Shown one piece after another: positions 9,165 through 18,148 of a stretch of DNA of 64,000 nucleotides (positions are counted from its first letter, which is position 1; every line of letters starts with the position of its first letter). The stretch is from Amphritea sp. 1_MG-2023 (GTDB lineage Bacteria; Pseudomonadota; Gammaproteobacteria; Pseudomonadales; Balneatricaceae). The notes under the pieces were generated by a model. It saw only the letters and a list, made by a program, of their open reading frames with translations. It was not told where the DNA came from and did not search any database. The DNA is taken from positions 124,001 to 188,000 of the forward strand of contig NZ_JAUOQE010000002.1 in the NCBI RefSeq assembly GCF_030547545.1. The letters run 5' to 3'. Position numbers and translations under genes: made by a program.

Positions 9165-9548
9165 ATGTTGAAACGCTATCTCATCATGTTGCTGATCGGT
9201 CTATGGGCCTGTGTCGCGATTGCCGCGGAAGGTGATGACAGTAGCGAGGCATCCATACTAACAACTCAATTAAAGCCTGAATATATTGTTGCTCTTTCCG
9301 TGTTAGCAACGGCGGCTTTAGTGCTGATGTGGGGGTTATTTTGGCACTCGGTGGCTAAGTCTCAGGAAAATGTAATGGATATTCTCAGGAGCCCAGCATT
9401 TTTTAAAACAGTCACGGTGATGGGCGTGATTGCAGCCACGGTGGTATTAAGTTTGGCAGGCCGCCTCGAGGGAAATATAACGGGAGCCATTTTGAGTGGG
9501 ATTGCCGGCTATGTTTTGGGGCAACTATCGGGAAAAAATGAAAAATAA
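9165..9548 (+). CDS. small holin-like membrane protein, unknown function
   Basis: 127 residues. A signal sequence (MLKRYLIMLL... to AIAAEG) is followed by a short acidic linker and three hydrophobic segments at about 42-62, 81-98 and 104-121, then a charged KNEK tail. The last segment is Gly/Ala-rich (GAILSGIAGYVLGQL). The next gene, 41 bp on, encodes an M15 peptidoglycan peptidase, an arrangement like a phage lysis cassette (holin then endolysin). A holin role is inference from context and topology only. No phage structural gene is nearby. Confidence 0.55.
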   Translation: MLKRYLIMLLIGLWACVAIAAEGDDSSEASILTTQLKPEYIVALSVLATAALVLMWGLFWHSVAKSQENVMDILRSPAFFKTVTVMGVIAATVVLSLAGRLEGNITGAILSGIAGYVLGQLSGKNEK

Positions 9549-9589
9549 ACGTGTGAGCGTTAACGCTTTGAAATAAGGGGGCATCTACT

Positions 9590-10189
9590 ATGAAAAGATC
9601 CGAAATTGTTCGTTTACAGGAACGTGTGGGGACGTTAGGCGATGGTTTTTGGGGGCCGATGAGTATTGCTGCTTGTCAGCAACATCTTAAGAGTTTGATG
9701 CCATCGCCTCATCCATTTCCCATTGAGGGGACGCCTGAATTTATTGAGTTTTTTGGTCCTCACGGCGATAAGCAGTACAGCCCACCACGCAAAAAAATCA
9801 TCCTGCCATTTACTATTTTTTACGCTGATACGCCGGTAAAAACTCTTTGGGCACATGAACAGTGTGCTGACAGTTTATTACGGGTATTCGAACGGCTAGC
9901 AGAGGTTTATCCTGATGACGCTGCACGAGAAGCTGCCGGTATTCTGGTTTACAATGGTTTATATAACCCTAGATTAAAGCGCTACAGCTTAAGCTCATGG
10001 TCGATGCATGCGTGGATGAATGCCATTGATATGAATGCCGGTCGAAATGGAAATAAAACGGCTTGGCCGGTCAATGCCTCAATGCCCATCGAGGTGATGG
10101 AGTGCTTTGCACGGGAGGGCTGGTTATCTGCCGGTGCCTTTTGGGGGCGTGATGCGATGCATTTTCAAGCCACTGCGCCTAGTGCATGA
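9590..10189 (+). CDS. M15-family peptidase with peptidoglycan-binding N-terminus (endolysin-like)
   Basis: 199 residues. Residues 5-33 (LQERVGTLGDGFWGPMSIAAC) resemble a peptidoglycan-binding repeat. The C-terminal half has the M15C/VanY zinc-peptidase signature: SMHAWMNAIDMN with ligands H140 and D147, then WGRDAMHFQ with H191. Such enzymes cut the peptide stems of peptidoglycan (L-Ala-D-Glu or D-Ala-D-Ala bonds). There is no signal peptide, as in phage endolysins, which need a holin to reach the wall; the preceding gene could supply one. AAGGGG is upstream of the ATG. It may be a domesticated lysis gene. Confidence 0.8.
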   Translation: MKRSEIVRLQERVGTLGDGFWGPMSIAACQQHLKSLMPSPHPFPIEGTPEFIEFFGPHGDKQYSPPRKKIILPFTIFYADTPVKTLWAHEQCADSLLRVFERLAEVYPDDAAREAAGILVYNGLYNPRLKRYSLSSWSMHAWMNAIDMNAGRNGNKTAWPVNASMPIEVMECFAREGWLSAGAFWGRDAMHFQATAPSA

Positions 10190-10294
10190 TGAGATCCTGA
10201 GTGGAATTAACGCTCTCGGTGACGATGAGTTGATATGATGTATTGTGTTTTAACCGAGTGATGATGCACCGGTACATCGATCTTGGAGTTGAAC

Positions 10295-10807
10295 ATGGCC
10301 ATGATAAGCTGCGATGATTGTCATCAGGCGATCTCGGATAAAGCGGATAGCTGCCTCCATTGTGGTTGCCCAGTTGGGGTTGAGCAGTATGATGACAAGC
10401 GACGCATTAAGACCGCATGGGAGGCGGTGAGTCGTGCAAAAACGCCGATCAATCTATTTGCTATCGCGATGATGTGCTGTGCGTCTATTTTAGGGATGAG
10501 TGCGACTCAGATTGATAACGCAACGGCGCTAACGGCTTTCACCTATACGTTGCATGTGTTTATGGCGATCACGGGGATGTTTTTCGTTACTATTCTGTTT
10601 TGTCGTAAAGGCGTTTATCATCCTGATGATTTAGCCAAAGCCAAACGTGACGGCGTGAGTGATGAGTTGGGGGTTGATCGGCCGCTGATCGCGGCGCTGT
10701 TAATTGTCATTATGCTAACGGCTTATGCGGTTTATCAGGCAAAAGCCGCCGAAAGACAGTCGCAGACGTCGACTCAATCGCAGCAGGCCGCTAGCGTTAC
10801 TGAATAG
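10295..10807 (+). CDS. zinc-ribbon inner-membrane protein
   Basis: 170 residues. The N-terminus is a double-CxxC zinc ribbon (CDDC at residues 6-9 and CLHCG about 11 residues later), followed by a charged linker, two hydrophobic segments, a third near the C-terminus, and a Gln/Ser-rich tail. Such proteins are common and uncharacterised; the ribbon would face the cytoplasm. The ATG at 10295 is chosen because TTGGAG lies 6 nt before it, whereas the in-frame TTG at 10283 has no such site. No partner is evident. Confidence 0.7.
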   Translation: MAMISCDDCHQAISDKADSCLHCGCPVGVEQYDDKRRIKTAWEAVSRAKTPINLFAIAMMCCASILGMSATQIDNATALTAFTYTLHVFMAITGMFFVTILFCRKGVYHPDDLAKAKRDGVSDELGVDRPLIAALLIVIMLTAYAVYQAKAAERQSQTSTQSQQAASVTE

Positions 10808-10964
10808 TGCTAGCTTAGGCTTTAGGTGTATTATGTATCGCACGCTCATGCGAATGCAGCCTGAGTGGAGTAGCTGTCATTGCGATTATGGGTTCAGATT
10901 AGTCTTCTCACTGCGGCTCTATGCTAATCATTATTCCCCCCGTTAGATGAGATCGATAAATTCC

Positions 10965-11297
10965 ATGTTTGAGTTAAAAACCCTCGCGCTTTATATCCTC
11001 ACCGCGGTTGCTGAAATTGTCGGTTGTTATCTGCCATATCTCTGGCTGAAGCAGGATAAAACAATCTGGTTATTACTGCCGGCGGCACTCAGCTTAATGC
11101 TGTTTGCTTGGCTATTATCGTTGCATCCGACGGCAGCAGGGCGAGTCTATGCGGCTTACGGTGGCGTTTATATTTTCGTCGCTTTGGTATGGCTTTGGTT
11201 GGTAGATGGCATTAAACCCACCGCTTGGGATATGGTCGGTGCCAGTGTGGCATTACTCGGTATGGCGATTATTATGTTTGCTCCTAAATCGGTTTGA
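10965..11297 (+). CDS. YnfA-family (UPF0060) membrane protein
   Basis: 110 residues and four membrane segments, matching E. coli YnfA along its length: [14 protein letters not shown], the [22 protein letters not shown] core and a C-terminal ALLGMAIIM helix. The family belongs to the small multidrug resistance superfamily, and YnfA homologues have been linked to efflux of toxic cations. The start at 10965 aligns with the E. coli start; an earlier in-frame ATG at 10947 is possible. It stands between unrelated genes. Confidence 0.92.
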   Translation: MFELKTLALYILTAVAEIVGCYLPYLWLKQDKTIWLLLPAALSLMLFAWLLSLHPTAAGRVYAAYGGVYIFVALVWLWLVDGIKPTAWDMVGASVALLGMAIIMFAPKSV

Positions 11298-11348
11298 TCA
11301 GTGATAGTTTTACGTACTGTGAAAGTGATATGAGGGTGAGGTGAATGT

Positions 11349-11651
11349 ATGTTAGGGCCGAATTGTGAGTGTTGTGATAAAGACTTGCCACCTGATTCAA
11401 CAGAGGCTTACATGTGCAGCGATGAATGCACCATTTGCCATGATTGCGTTGTACACCGTTTAGCGAATGTTTGTCCTAATTGTGGAGGTGGTTTTAGTCC
11501 GAGGCCAATACGTCCTGCAATAGCGCGTCGAGTAGGGGGGAGTTTGCACCATCAGCCAGCCTCAACGGCACGCATTCATACTCCCTATACCACGGCAGAG
11601 TTGAGCGACTGGCGTGATTCAGTTAAAGCGATCAAGCCTGAGGATCGATAA
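11349..11651 (+). CDS. DUF1272 zinc-binding small protein
   Basis: 100 residues. The first 55 match DUF1272: CECCDKDLPPDSTEAYMCS, CTICHDC and VCPNCGGGFSPRPIRP, with eight or more Cys that should bind two zinc ions in a treble-clef-like fold. The C-terminal 45 residues are less conserved and hydrophilic. Function of the family is unknown. GAGGTG precedes the start. The DinB gene begins 22 bp after the stop, so the two may be cotranscribed. Confidence 0.88.
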   Translation: MLGPNCECCDKDLPPDSTEAYMCSDECTICHDCVVHRLANVCPNCGGGFSPRPIRPAIARRVGGSLHHQPASTARIHTPYTTAELSDWRDSVKAIKPEDR

Positions 11652-11673
11652 ACTAATCAGAAGGGATTTTGTT

Positions 11674-12243
11674 ATGGATATCACAACGCATTTTATACGG
11701 CTGGCAGATTATAATCAGCGCATGAATGGTCAGGTCTATGACGCTTGTGCCAAGCTGACGGTTGATCAGTTAAACAGAGATTGTGGTGCGTTTTTTGGGT
11801 CTCCACTGGGAATTCTTAACCATATTTTGGTGGGGGATTTACTGTGGTTATTACGCTTTTCGTTACATTCCAAGGGGTATCATTCACTCGCCGAACTTAA
11901 GGCTTTGCCGAGTCCAGTGACATTGGATGAGATACTCTTTGCGGATTTAGCCTCCCTTATGGCTGCACGACATCGGGTTGATACGGCCATTAAACAGTGG
12001 CTAGTATCCGAAGTTAGCGCTGATGATTTTAACCGTACGTTACGTTATCGCAATTCGAAGGGGCAGGTGAGTGAACGTGAATTCGCCGGGTTAGTCAGCC
12101 ACTTCTTTAATCATCAAACCCATCACCGTGGTCAGCTATCGACGCTGCTTTTTCAATATGATATCGATGTGGGCGTGACGGATTTATTGATCGATATTCC
12201 TGATCTACAGCAGGCTGCGGATCAACAGAGCTTGAGGGATTAA
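11674..12243 (+). CDS. DinB-family protein
   Basis: 189 residues from the ATG at 11674, which follows AAGGGA at 11661-11666; the earlier in-frame codon at 11614 lies inside the preceding gene. DinB/YfiT four-helix-bundle features are visible: LADYNQRMN at the N-terminus, a metal-ligand His in GILNHILVGDLLW, and HFFNHQTHHRGQLSTLL in the last helices. The three His form the usual divalent-metal site. Many members are thiol-dependent transferases (bacillithiol or mycothiol type), but this subtype has no assigned substrate. Confidence 0.88.
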   Translation: MDITTHFIRLADYNQRMNGQVYDACAKLTVDQLNRDCGAFFGSPLGILNHILVGDLLWLLRFSLHSKGYHSLAELKALPSPVTLDEILFADLASLMAARHRVDTAIKQWLVSEVSADDFNRTLRYRNSKGQVSEREFAGLVSHFFNHQTHHRGQLSTLLFQYDIDVGVTDLLIDIPDLQQAADQQSLRD

Positions 12244-12286
12244 TCTTTGTTGGTATGCCGCCAAGCGCCGCGTATCAGAGAAGGGG

Positions 12287-13474
12287 TTATTCGCCCTGAC
12301 TACCCTTGATCGCAAACAGTGAAGCGAGTAGCGCCAAGGATACCAATACCAGTGGTAGCATATTGATGCTGAATTCAATCAGCAGTGGAGTGATTTGTGC
12401 GACTAACGAGCCAATGGTTAATTGGAAAAAGCCCAGCATTCCCGTCGCGGTTGCCACCGCGCCGGCGGTCGATGAGATAGCCGCCGCTTGTGCGCTTGGC
12501 TGACTTAAGCCACGACCATAGGTATACAACGCCATTGGAATAAAGAGTGTCAAAAAACTGAAGGGAGTGAGTAAAAACAGCCCGAGCATGAACAATGCAC
12601 CGATGCCTGAGAGGCTATTGCCCGCCAACATCATTCTTCGAGTGCCAACTTTCGCGGAAATCTTGCCGGCGGTCAGGCTGCCAAACCAAAAACCACCCGC
12701 CACCAGTAGAAACCAGTTACCGTAATCCGCGGAGTTACCCTGTAAAAACTCAGAGACTAAGAAAGGCGCGCTGGTCATAAAGACAAAAAAGCCGGAGGCG
12801 ATCATGGTGGCCGATAGTGCACAAAAAACATAATTTCGGGATGACAGCACGGTGCCGTAGCGGGTAAAGCTTTGTAGCAGCGAGCCCGTGTTAGATTTTG
12901 CTGTTGCGGTTTCCGGCAGCGTGAAGAGGGCGCCAAGCCAAACGAGGGTGCCGAGTATCATCGATACCCAAAAGACCGATTGCCAGCCCACCGCTAAGTT
13001 AAGATAGCCGCCCATGGTGGGGGCCAGTGCTTGAGCCGAAGCGATCCCCATGGTGATATAACCAAGCATCCCGGCGGCTTTATCTTTACCATGCTGATCG
13101 AGAATAATACTACGGGCCAGCAACATCCCGGTACAGCCGCCAGCAGCCTGAAGAATACGGGCCAGCAGTAGTTGCCATACCTCAACGGCAAAGGCACCCA
13201 GTAACGCACCCAAAATATGCAGCATAAATCCCCAGAAAAACACTGGCCGACGGCCATAGCGATCGGCTAATGGGCCGCTAATCAGTTGACCAATGGCCAA
13301 CGTGAGCAGATAAAAGGTAAAACCTAACTGGATTGTAAATGGGCTGGTATCGAACTGCTCAGCCAACACGGGCATCACCGGCGCATAGAGGTTGAGCGCC
13401 ACGGGACTGGCAATCGCCATTCCGGCTAACAATAAAATGGGAGTTTTGACTTGCGCGGTGGAAGAGGTTGGCAT
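12287..13474 (-). CDS. Bcr/CflA-type MFS drug exporter
   Basis: 395 residues, 12 membrane segments. Hallmarks are the N-terminal LYAPVMPVLAEQF motif, the MFS loop-2 motif GPLADRYGRRPVFFWG, and the antiporter motif region LQAAGGCTGMLLARSI followed by AQALAPTMGG. These mark the 12-TM drug:H+ antiporter group of Bcr (bicyclomycin/sulfonamide) and CflA (chloramphenicol/florfenicol). The gene converges on dinB with 43 bp between the stops. Substrate cannot be deduced. Confidence 0.9.
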   Translation of the reverse strand: MPTSSTAQVKTPILLLAGMAIASPVALNLYAPVMPVLAEQFDTSPFTIQLGFTFYLLTLAIGQLISGPLADRYGRRPVFFWGFMLHILGALLGAFAVEVWQLLLARILQAAGGCTGMLLARSIILDQHGKDKAAGMLGYITMGIASAQALAPTMGGYLNLAVGWQSVFWVSMILGTLVWLGALFTLPETATAKSNTGSLLQSFTRYGTVLSSRNYVFCALSATMIASGFFVFMTSAPFLVSEFLQGNSADYGNWFLLVAGGFWFGSLTAGKISAKVGTRRMMLAGNSLSGIGALFMLGLFLLTPFSFLTLFIPMALYTYGRGLSQPSAQAAAISSTAGAVATATGMLGFFQLTIGSLVAQITPLLIEFSINMLPLVLVSLALLASLFAIKGSQGE

Positions 13475-13599
13475 AGTGGGGTTATCGTTCTGTCAGGCTT
13501 GCTTGAAAATACTTAATAAGTTAACAGAATACACCCGTAGAACTGAGATCACCAGTAAAACGGGTAATCTCAGCGGTTTCTATCGATATGTTTTAGCGC

Positions 13600-14940
13600 T
13601 TATCGGTCGATCTCACTAAAGCCTTTTTGTAGGGCGTAAACGATCTTATCGACCTCTTCTGTGCCGATAGTTAACGGCGGCGAGAGAATGATCTTAGTGC
13701 CAACTGGGCGTACAATAACACCTTCACGCAGGGCTACAGCCGCGATTTGATTAGCAAAGCCAGACATCGGATCGATTGGCTCGCGGGTGGTCTTATCGGT
13801 GACCAAGTCGATCGCCAGCATCAAGCCCTTACCGCGTAATTGACCGACGGATGGGAAGTCACTCAGGGCATTGGTCAACTTGGTTAACATCTCCTGTCCC
13901 TGAACGGCAGCATTGGCCGGAAGGTCTTCATCTTGGACAATCTTCAGGTTAGCAATGGCAGCGGCACAAGCGACTGGATGGCCAGAATAGGTATAACCAT
14001 GCATCAGAGCACCGGTGAAGCTTTGGCAGTTTTCGATCCCTTGTGCTACGCGTTCATTGATGACGGTTGCGCCTAATGGAATGTAACCGGAGTTGATGCC
14101 TTTCGCGAAGCACTGAATATCCGCAGCAACGCCCCAACCCCGGACACCAAACATGTTACCACTACGGCCAAAGCCCGTGACGACTTCATCGGCGATCAGC
14201 AATACGCCGTATTTATCACAGACAGCACGAATCAGTGGCCAGTAGTTAGCCGGAGGAACGATAACGCCGCCAGCCCCTTGAATTGGTTCAGCAATGAACG
14301 CCGCTACGGTGTCAGGCCCTTGGAAAAGAATTTCTGCTTCCAGTTGTTTCGCACAGAGGTGACCCAGCTCTTCAGGGTTCTCGCAATTCCAGGGATTGCG
14401 GTATAACCAAGGAGTATCGATATGCACACAGCCTGGCAACATTGGTTCATAGTTAGTACGGAAGACAGTGTTACCGTTGACCGAAGCACCACCGAAATGA
14501 ACGCCATGGTAGCCTTGTTTAAGGGAGATATACTTGTAGCGCTGAGATTGGCCGATTGCTTTCCAGTATTGGCGAGCAACTTTTAGCGCGGTTTCAACGG
14601 CGTCGGAGCCGCCTGAACTAAACATCACTTTGGCCATGCCTTCCGGCTTAGTCATCTCGATGATCATATCGGATAGCTCAAGCACCCGTGGGTGGCTGAT
14701 ACCATCAAAGATCTGGAAATACTCGAGTTCATCCAGCTGAGCTTTAATGGCATCTTTAATTTCGCTGCGGTTATGACCGGCGTTAACGTTCCATAAGCCA
14801 CCGACACCGTCGACTAGCCAGTTACCTTCACGATTCTGAACATAGTTACCGTCACCCTTAACAATTTGAATATGGTTGCGGGCATTGGGATCACCAGGGT
14901 GAACCATTGGGTTCCACAGGGTTTGCTTGTTTTCACTCAT
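13600..14940 (-). CDS. class III omega-aminotransferase (PLP)
   Basis: 446 residues. PLP-binding features are the SSGGSDAVETALK phosphate loop at about 108-120, D251 in LIADEVVTGFGRSG, and the Schiff-base lysine K280 in CFAKGINSGYIPLGA. It fits omega-amino acid:pyruvate aminotransferases, which turn beta-alanine, GABA, putrescine-type amines or similar into aldehydes. The ATG at 14940 has GGAG 8 nt upstream; the longer frame to 14982 does not. A 18-bp inverted repeat shared with the TTT operon and the porin lies 121 bp upstream, and a LuxR-type regulator gene is immediately behind on the same strand. Downstream (13543-13573) is a hairpin without a T tract. Confidence 0.9.
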   Translation of the reverse strand: MSENKQTLWNPMVHPGDPNARNHIQIVKGDGNYVQNREGNWLVDGVGGLWNVNAGHNRSEIKDAIKAQLDELEYFQIFDGISHPRVLELSDMIIEMTKPEGMAKVMFSSGGSDAVETALKVARQYWKAIGQSQRYKYISLKQGYHGVHFGGASVNGNTVFRTNYEPMLPGCVHIDTPWLYRNPWNCENPEELGHLCAKQLEAEILFQGPDTVAAFIAEPIQGAGGVIVPPANYWPLIRAVCDKYGVLLIADEVVTGFGRSGNMFGVRGWGVAADIQCFAKGINSGYIPLGATVINERVAQGIENCQSFTGALMHGYTYSGHPVACAAAIANLKIVQDEDLPANAAVQGQEMLTKLTNALSDFPSVGQLRGKGLMLAIDLVTDKTTREPIDPMSGFANQIAAVALREGVIVRPVGTKIILSPPLTIGTEEVDKIVYALQKGFSEIDR

Positions 14941-15060
14941 TTGATAACTCCGGATGCTTCTTGTTGTCAGAGCCGCAGCCATACAGCGATATGCACATGT
15001 TGACGTATGAACACAGGCTACGGGGTTAGATTTATTATGAATTGATCAAGCGAGGAGGGT

Positions 15061-15078
15061 ATCAACCAGAAGGTTGAT
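15061..15078. promoter_or_regulatory. inverted-repeat operator ATCAACC-N4-GGTTGAT, copy 1
   Basis: Perfect 7-bp arms around AGAA. It lies 121-138 bp upstream of the omega-aminotransferase start. Two further copies lie upstream of uspA-tctCBA and of the porin gene, and no other full-length copy was found by eye in the window. It is probably the binding site of a dimeric regulator. Confidence 0.8.
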
Positions 15079-15132
15079 ATAGGTGGGTCTCTGTTCACCT
15101 CATCCCTGAGGTCGGTGTCTATGGGGCAGAAA

Positions 15133-15843
15133 TTAATGAAGGTTATAGAGCAATGATGTTATTTCAGTCTTACTGTTTACGCCGGTTTTGGTGAAGATAT
15201 GTTGTAGGTGAGTTTTAACGGTTGCCAGGCTGCAATCAAGGCCTGAAGCGATGCTTTTATTCGGCAACCCCTGACTGACCAGTTCGACCACCATGCGCTC
15301 TTTTGGCGTGAGTTGGTATTGATCGCAAAACAACTGAAACTGACTATGCTTTGGTGCGGCTAGGCTTTGTTCCAGTGAGAACTGCATAAACTGGTGTAGT
15401 TGGTTCGCTTTACGAATATCTTCCATACGCATTTCGGGTTGCTGTTTGGAGGTAAACAGAGCGAAGCCGGCGATCAGTTGATTATCTACCCGCAGAAACA
15501 GCTCGACAATATCTTGCACGCCCCAAGGCGAGACGAAATCGCGGTAATAGGGGTGGTTATAGCGCTCTTGAGTATTGACCAGGTCATTCATTTTAACGAC
15601 CGAGACATCGGCCTGTTCGACAAATTGAGTCGGGTGCAGCGGATCGAGCTTATAAAAGGTATCCATGTATTGTCGATGCATGGCGGGTTGAAGCTGCCAT
15701 GTTTTATAACAGATCGGCTTACGCTGGTTGTCCACTAAATAGGTGGCAGCCTTGGAAACATTGAGCACACTGGTCAGAAGTTTCAGACATTCGTCTTGAA
15801 AATTGTATAGGCCAGCGGGGTAAATATTATCGTTTTTTTGCAT
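15133..15843 (-). CDS. LuxR-type transcriptional regulator 1
   Basis: 236 residues. The C-terminal 65 residues are a GerE/LuxR helix-turn-helix: LTPKERMVVELVSQGLPNKSIA and ATVKTHLQHIFTKTGV. The N-terminal 165 residues form a sensor domain related to, but not clearly, the autoinducer-binding type (HPYYRDFVSPWGVQDIVELF). It is a paralogue of the regulator at 25160 across its full length, with matching PYY-F-WG and AGF/LxLF segments. The ATG at 15843 has AGGAG before it. An 18-bp palindrome lies 59 bp upstream. It sits between the aminotransferase and the TTT operon and probably controls them, perhaps through the ATCAACC operator. Confidence 0.88.
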   Translation of the reverse strand: MQKNDNIYPAGLYNFQDECLKLLTSVLNVSKAATYLVDNQRKPICYKTWQLQPAMHRQYMDTFYKLDPLHPTQFVEQADVSVVKMNDLVNTQERYNHPYYRDFVSPWGVQDIVELFLRVDNQLIAGFALFTSKQQPEMRMEDIRKANQLHQFMQFSLEQSLAAPKHSQFQLFCDQYQLTPKERMVVELVSQGLPNKSIASGLDCSLATVKTHLQHIFTKTGVNSKTEITSLLYNLH

Positions 15844-15901
15844 TACCAGCTCCTGATTCTCAACCAAGAGAAACAGAGTACGATAATTAACCAGCAAAAA
15901 C

Positions 15902-15919
15902 AACTTAATATATTAAGTT
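15902..15919. promoter_or_regulatory. perfect palindrome upstream of LuxR regulator 1
   Basis: AACTTAATATATTAAGTT reads the same on both strands and lies 59-76 bp before the regulator start. Its 12-bp core TTAATATATTAA recurs before the paralogous regulator at 25109. It could be an autoregulatory site or an AT-rich promoter element. Confidence 0.6.
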
Positions 15920-15942
15920 AAAAGCGTGTTTATTTGGACATA

Positions 15943-15986
15943 CAAAAACGCCTGATCATCGTTGTTATCCAACAGGGATCAGGCGT
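15943..15986 (-). terminator. Rho-independent terminator of the uspA-tctCBA operon
   Basis: Read on the minus strand, ACGCCTGATC (15986-15977) pairs with GATCAGGCGT (15957-15948), a perfect 10-bp stem, followed by five T residues. Confidence 0.85.
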
Positions 15987-16010
15987 CAGTGGGTTATCGC
16001 ATCGGGGAAG

Positions 16011-17492
16011 TTACCCTGAGCGTTTGGTTTTATAGTTACTCCATAGATAGACCGTAATCGATAACACAATCAGAGACAGCAGTGTCAGACTGATCGGACG
16101 GCTAATAAAGATACTCAGGTCGCCGTCGGCAACACCCATCGCTTGGCGAAAACGGGTGAGAAAAACCGGCCCGAGTACCAGCCCTAGAATGATCGGAACC
16201 GCAGGGATATCATTTTTACGTAATACATATCCAAACACTGCAAAGCCTAAGGCGATCAGAGCATCGGAGAACTGGTAGTTTTGGCTATAACTACCGACAA
16301 ACCCCAGCACGAGTATAAAGGCGCCGATAAAGCGTCCCCGAATGCGGGTTAGATTGACGATCCATTTGGTCGCAAAAGTGAGGTAGACAAACACGACGAT
16401 GTTCATCAAAAACAGCGAGATATAAAGCCCAGAAATAAACTCGGGGCGTTCGGCAAAGAGGGCTGGGCCCGGCACATAGTTATGTACCATGAATACTGCC
16501 AACAGCATCGCCATTAGCGCATCAGCGGGAATGCCGAATGCCAGTAAGGGGATCATCACGGAGGCTGTGACCGCATTATTGGAAGTTTCTGAGGCGATAA
16601 TACCTTCAGGAGCGCCATGGCCAAATTTTTCCGGTGTCTTGGAGAATTTTTGCGCCAGCGTATAGGAAAAGAACTGCGAACCAAATTCGCCCACCCCTGG
16701 CAATAGTCCCATGACAACCCCTAAGGCCGCAGAACGGATGACGGTGATCTTGTGCTTTAACAACACGCCGAAGCCGCCAAATAGCCCTTCACCTTCGAGT
16801 TTGGTGACACTGGAATCATTTTCACGGACAGAGAGCAGTACAAAGGCTTGTGACATGGCAAACAGGCCGATCACGGCTGGCACCAATGGGATACCGTTAA
16901 TTAGCCATTCTTGATGAAAGGTGTATACCTGCGTACTGAATGACCGATCTAGACCGATAGTGCCAAGGAACATACCGAGCCCCAACATCATTGCCGCTTC
17001 GACAACATGTTTACGGTGGGCTAGCACGACAAAAATCATCCCAAGAGCCGCCAGCATTGCAAATTCAGCTGAGCCAAACAGCCGAGCAATTTGAGACAGC
17101 ATCGGTGCCAGCAGCACGAGCGATAGCACGCTGATAATGCCGCCAACAAAGGATGAGGTGTAAGCAATAGAAAGGGCTTTCTTACCTTCGCCACGCAAGG
17201 TCATCGGATAACCATCATAGGTGGTTAACACGGCCACAGGGGTGCCCGGTGTATTCATTAGAATGGCCGGTATCGCACCGCCATACCAGGCACCACCGTA
17301 GACCCCTAACAATAGGGATACACCGGCAAGAGGTTCCATTGAAAAACTCAGCGGCAAGAGAATGGCAATGACACCCGCAGGTTCAAGGCCTGGTATTGAG
17401 CCAATGGTAACGCCGATCAGTGCACCGATAATAATGGCCAGTAACACATTGAGTGTACCGACTTCGTTTAAACCTAATAGTAGGGTTTCCAT
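16011..17492 (-). CDS. TTT transporter large membrane subunit (TctA family)
   Basis: 493 residues with about 12 membrane segments, the usual TctA size. Family signatures are GxxPGLEPAGVIAILLPLSF near residues 33-52, the NTPGTPVAVLTTYDGYPM loop at about 79-96, and LLPGVGEFGSQFFSY in the second half. TctA forms the substrate channel of tripartite tricarboxylate transporters and works with TctB and periplasmic TctC; these systems import citrate and other carboxylates using an ion gradient. The gene is last in a four-gene operon, 14 bp after tctB, with a good terminator behind it. Confidence 0.92.
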   Translation of the reverse strand: METLLLGLNEVGTLNVLLAIIIGALIGVTIGSIPGLEPAGVIAILLPLSFSMEPLAGVSLLLGVYGGAWYGGAIPAILMNTPGTPVAVLTTYDGYPMTLRGEGKKALSIAYTSSFVGGIISVLSLVLLAPMLSQIARLFGSAEFAMLAALGMIFVVLAHRKHVVEAAMMLGLGMFLGTIGLDRSFSTQVYTFHQEWLINGIPLVPAVIGLFAMSQAFVLLSVRENDSSVTKLEGEGLFGGFGVLLKHKITVIRSAALGVVMGLLPGVGEFGSQFFSYTLAQKFSKTPEKFGHGAPEGIIASETSNNAVTASVMIPLLAFGIPADALMAMLLAVFMVHNYVPGPALFAERPEFISGLYISLFLMNIVVFVYLTFATKWIVNLTRIRGRFIGAFILVLGFVGSYSQNYQFSDALIALGFAVFGYVLRKNDIPAVPIILGLVLGPVFLTRFRQAMGVADGDLSIFISRPISLTLLSLIVLSITVYLWSNYKTKRSG

Positions 17493-17506
17493 ATCAAAGT
17501 TACGTC

Positions 17507-18070
17507 TTATAGATATTGGTTAGCAATGTCAGACCAGCTATCCGGTAGCAGGCTGTACAGCCATACATCCGGCAACCACAGGCTGACACCGACACGGAAA
17601 ATCAAGATCATCGCCGCGAGAGTTCCCAGCGTCGCCAGAAACCAAGTGCGATTCAGCAGGCGAGATAGCCACAACAGAGTTGTGGTAAACAGCAGAGTCG
17701 AGAGTGTAAAACCCAATACCGACAGCGAATTGATATAGACAAAGAAAAGAACTGCCGAAATCAGAGCGGTACGGTAGCTACTGAGGGTTTCGAATAGAGA
17801 CTCGATAACGTTCCAGCGCTTAAGGAAGCCATCGTTGATGGATTGAATAACCCGCACACTGGTAAAGATGACTAATAGCGATAGCCCCACGGATGATCCA
17901 AACATTGGCTGTAAAAACCAACCTCGCTGGGTGTGAATCAAGGGCGTTTGAAAGGGTAATAAACACAGTAATATCAGTGCTAGTGCGAGGATACACCAGT
18001 AGATGCCATAACGTTTTTCCTGAGGCAGCTCGTCGGTATCATTGTCGGTGTTATTTACCAGACTACTCAT
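17507..18070 (-). CDS. TTT transporter small membrane subunit (TctB-like)
   Basis: 187 residues. A charged N-terminal tail of about 25 residues precedes four hydrophobic segments, as in TctB/DUF1468 proteins (usually 150-180 residues). The sequence is poorly conserved, as is normal for this subunit, so the call rests mainly on topology and on its place between tctC and tctA. AGGG is 8 nt before the ATG. Confidence 0.85.
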   Translation of the reverse strand: MSSLVNNTDNDTDELPQEKRYGIYWCILALALILLCLLPFQTPLIHTQRGWFLQPMFGSSVGLSLLVIFTSVRVIQSINDGFLKRWNVIESLFETLSSYRTALISAVLFFVYINSLSVLGFTLSTLLFTTTLLWLSRLLNRTWFLATLGTLAAMILIFRVGVSLWLPDVWLYSLLPDSWSDIANQYL

Positions 18071-18148
18071 GAGTTAGACCCTTATTATTTTGAATTAGCA
18101 GGGAGAGACTGCAGCGAACCGAAGTGGAGGCTGCAGTCATTGTAGGCA

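Noticed and set aside
13543-13573. 11-bp hairpin after the omega-aminotransferase, as a terminator
   Set aside because: A real stem (CTGAGATCACC with one G-U), but no T tract follows in either direction, so it is mentioned under the gene only.
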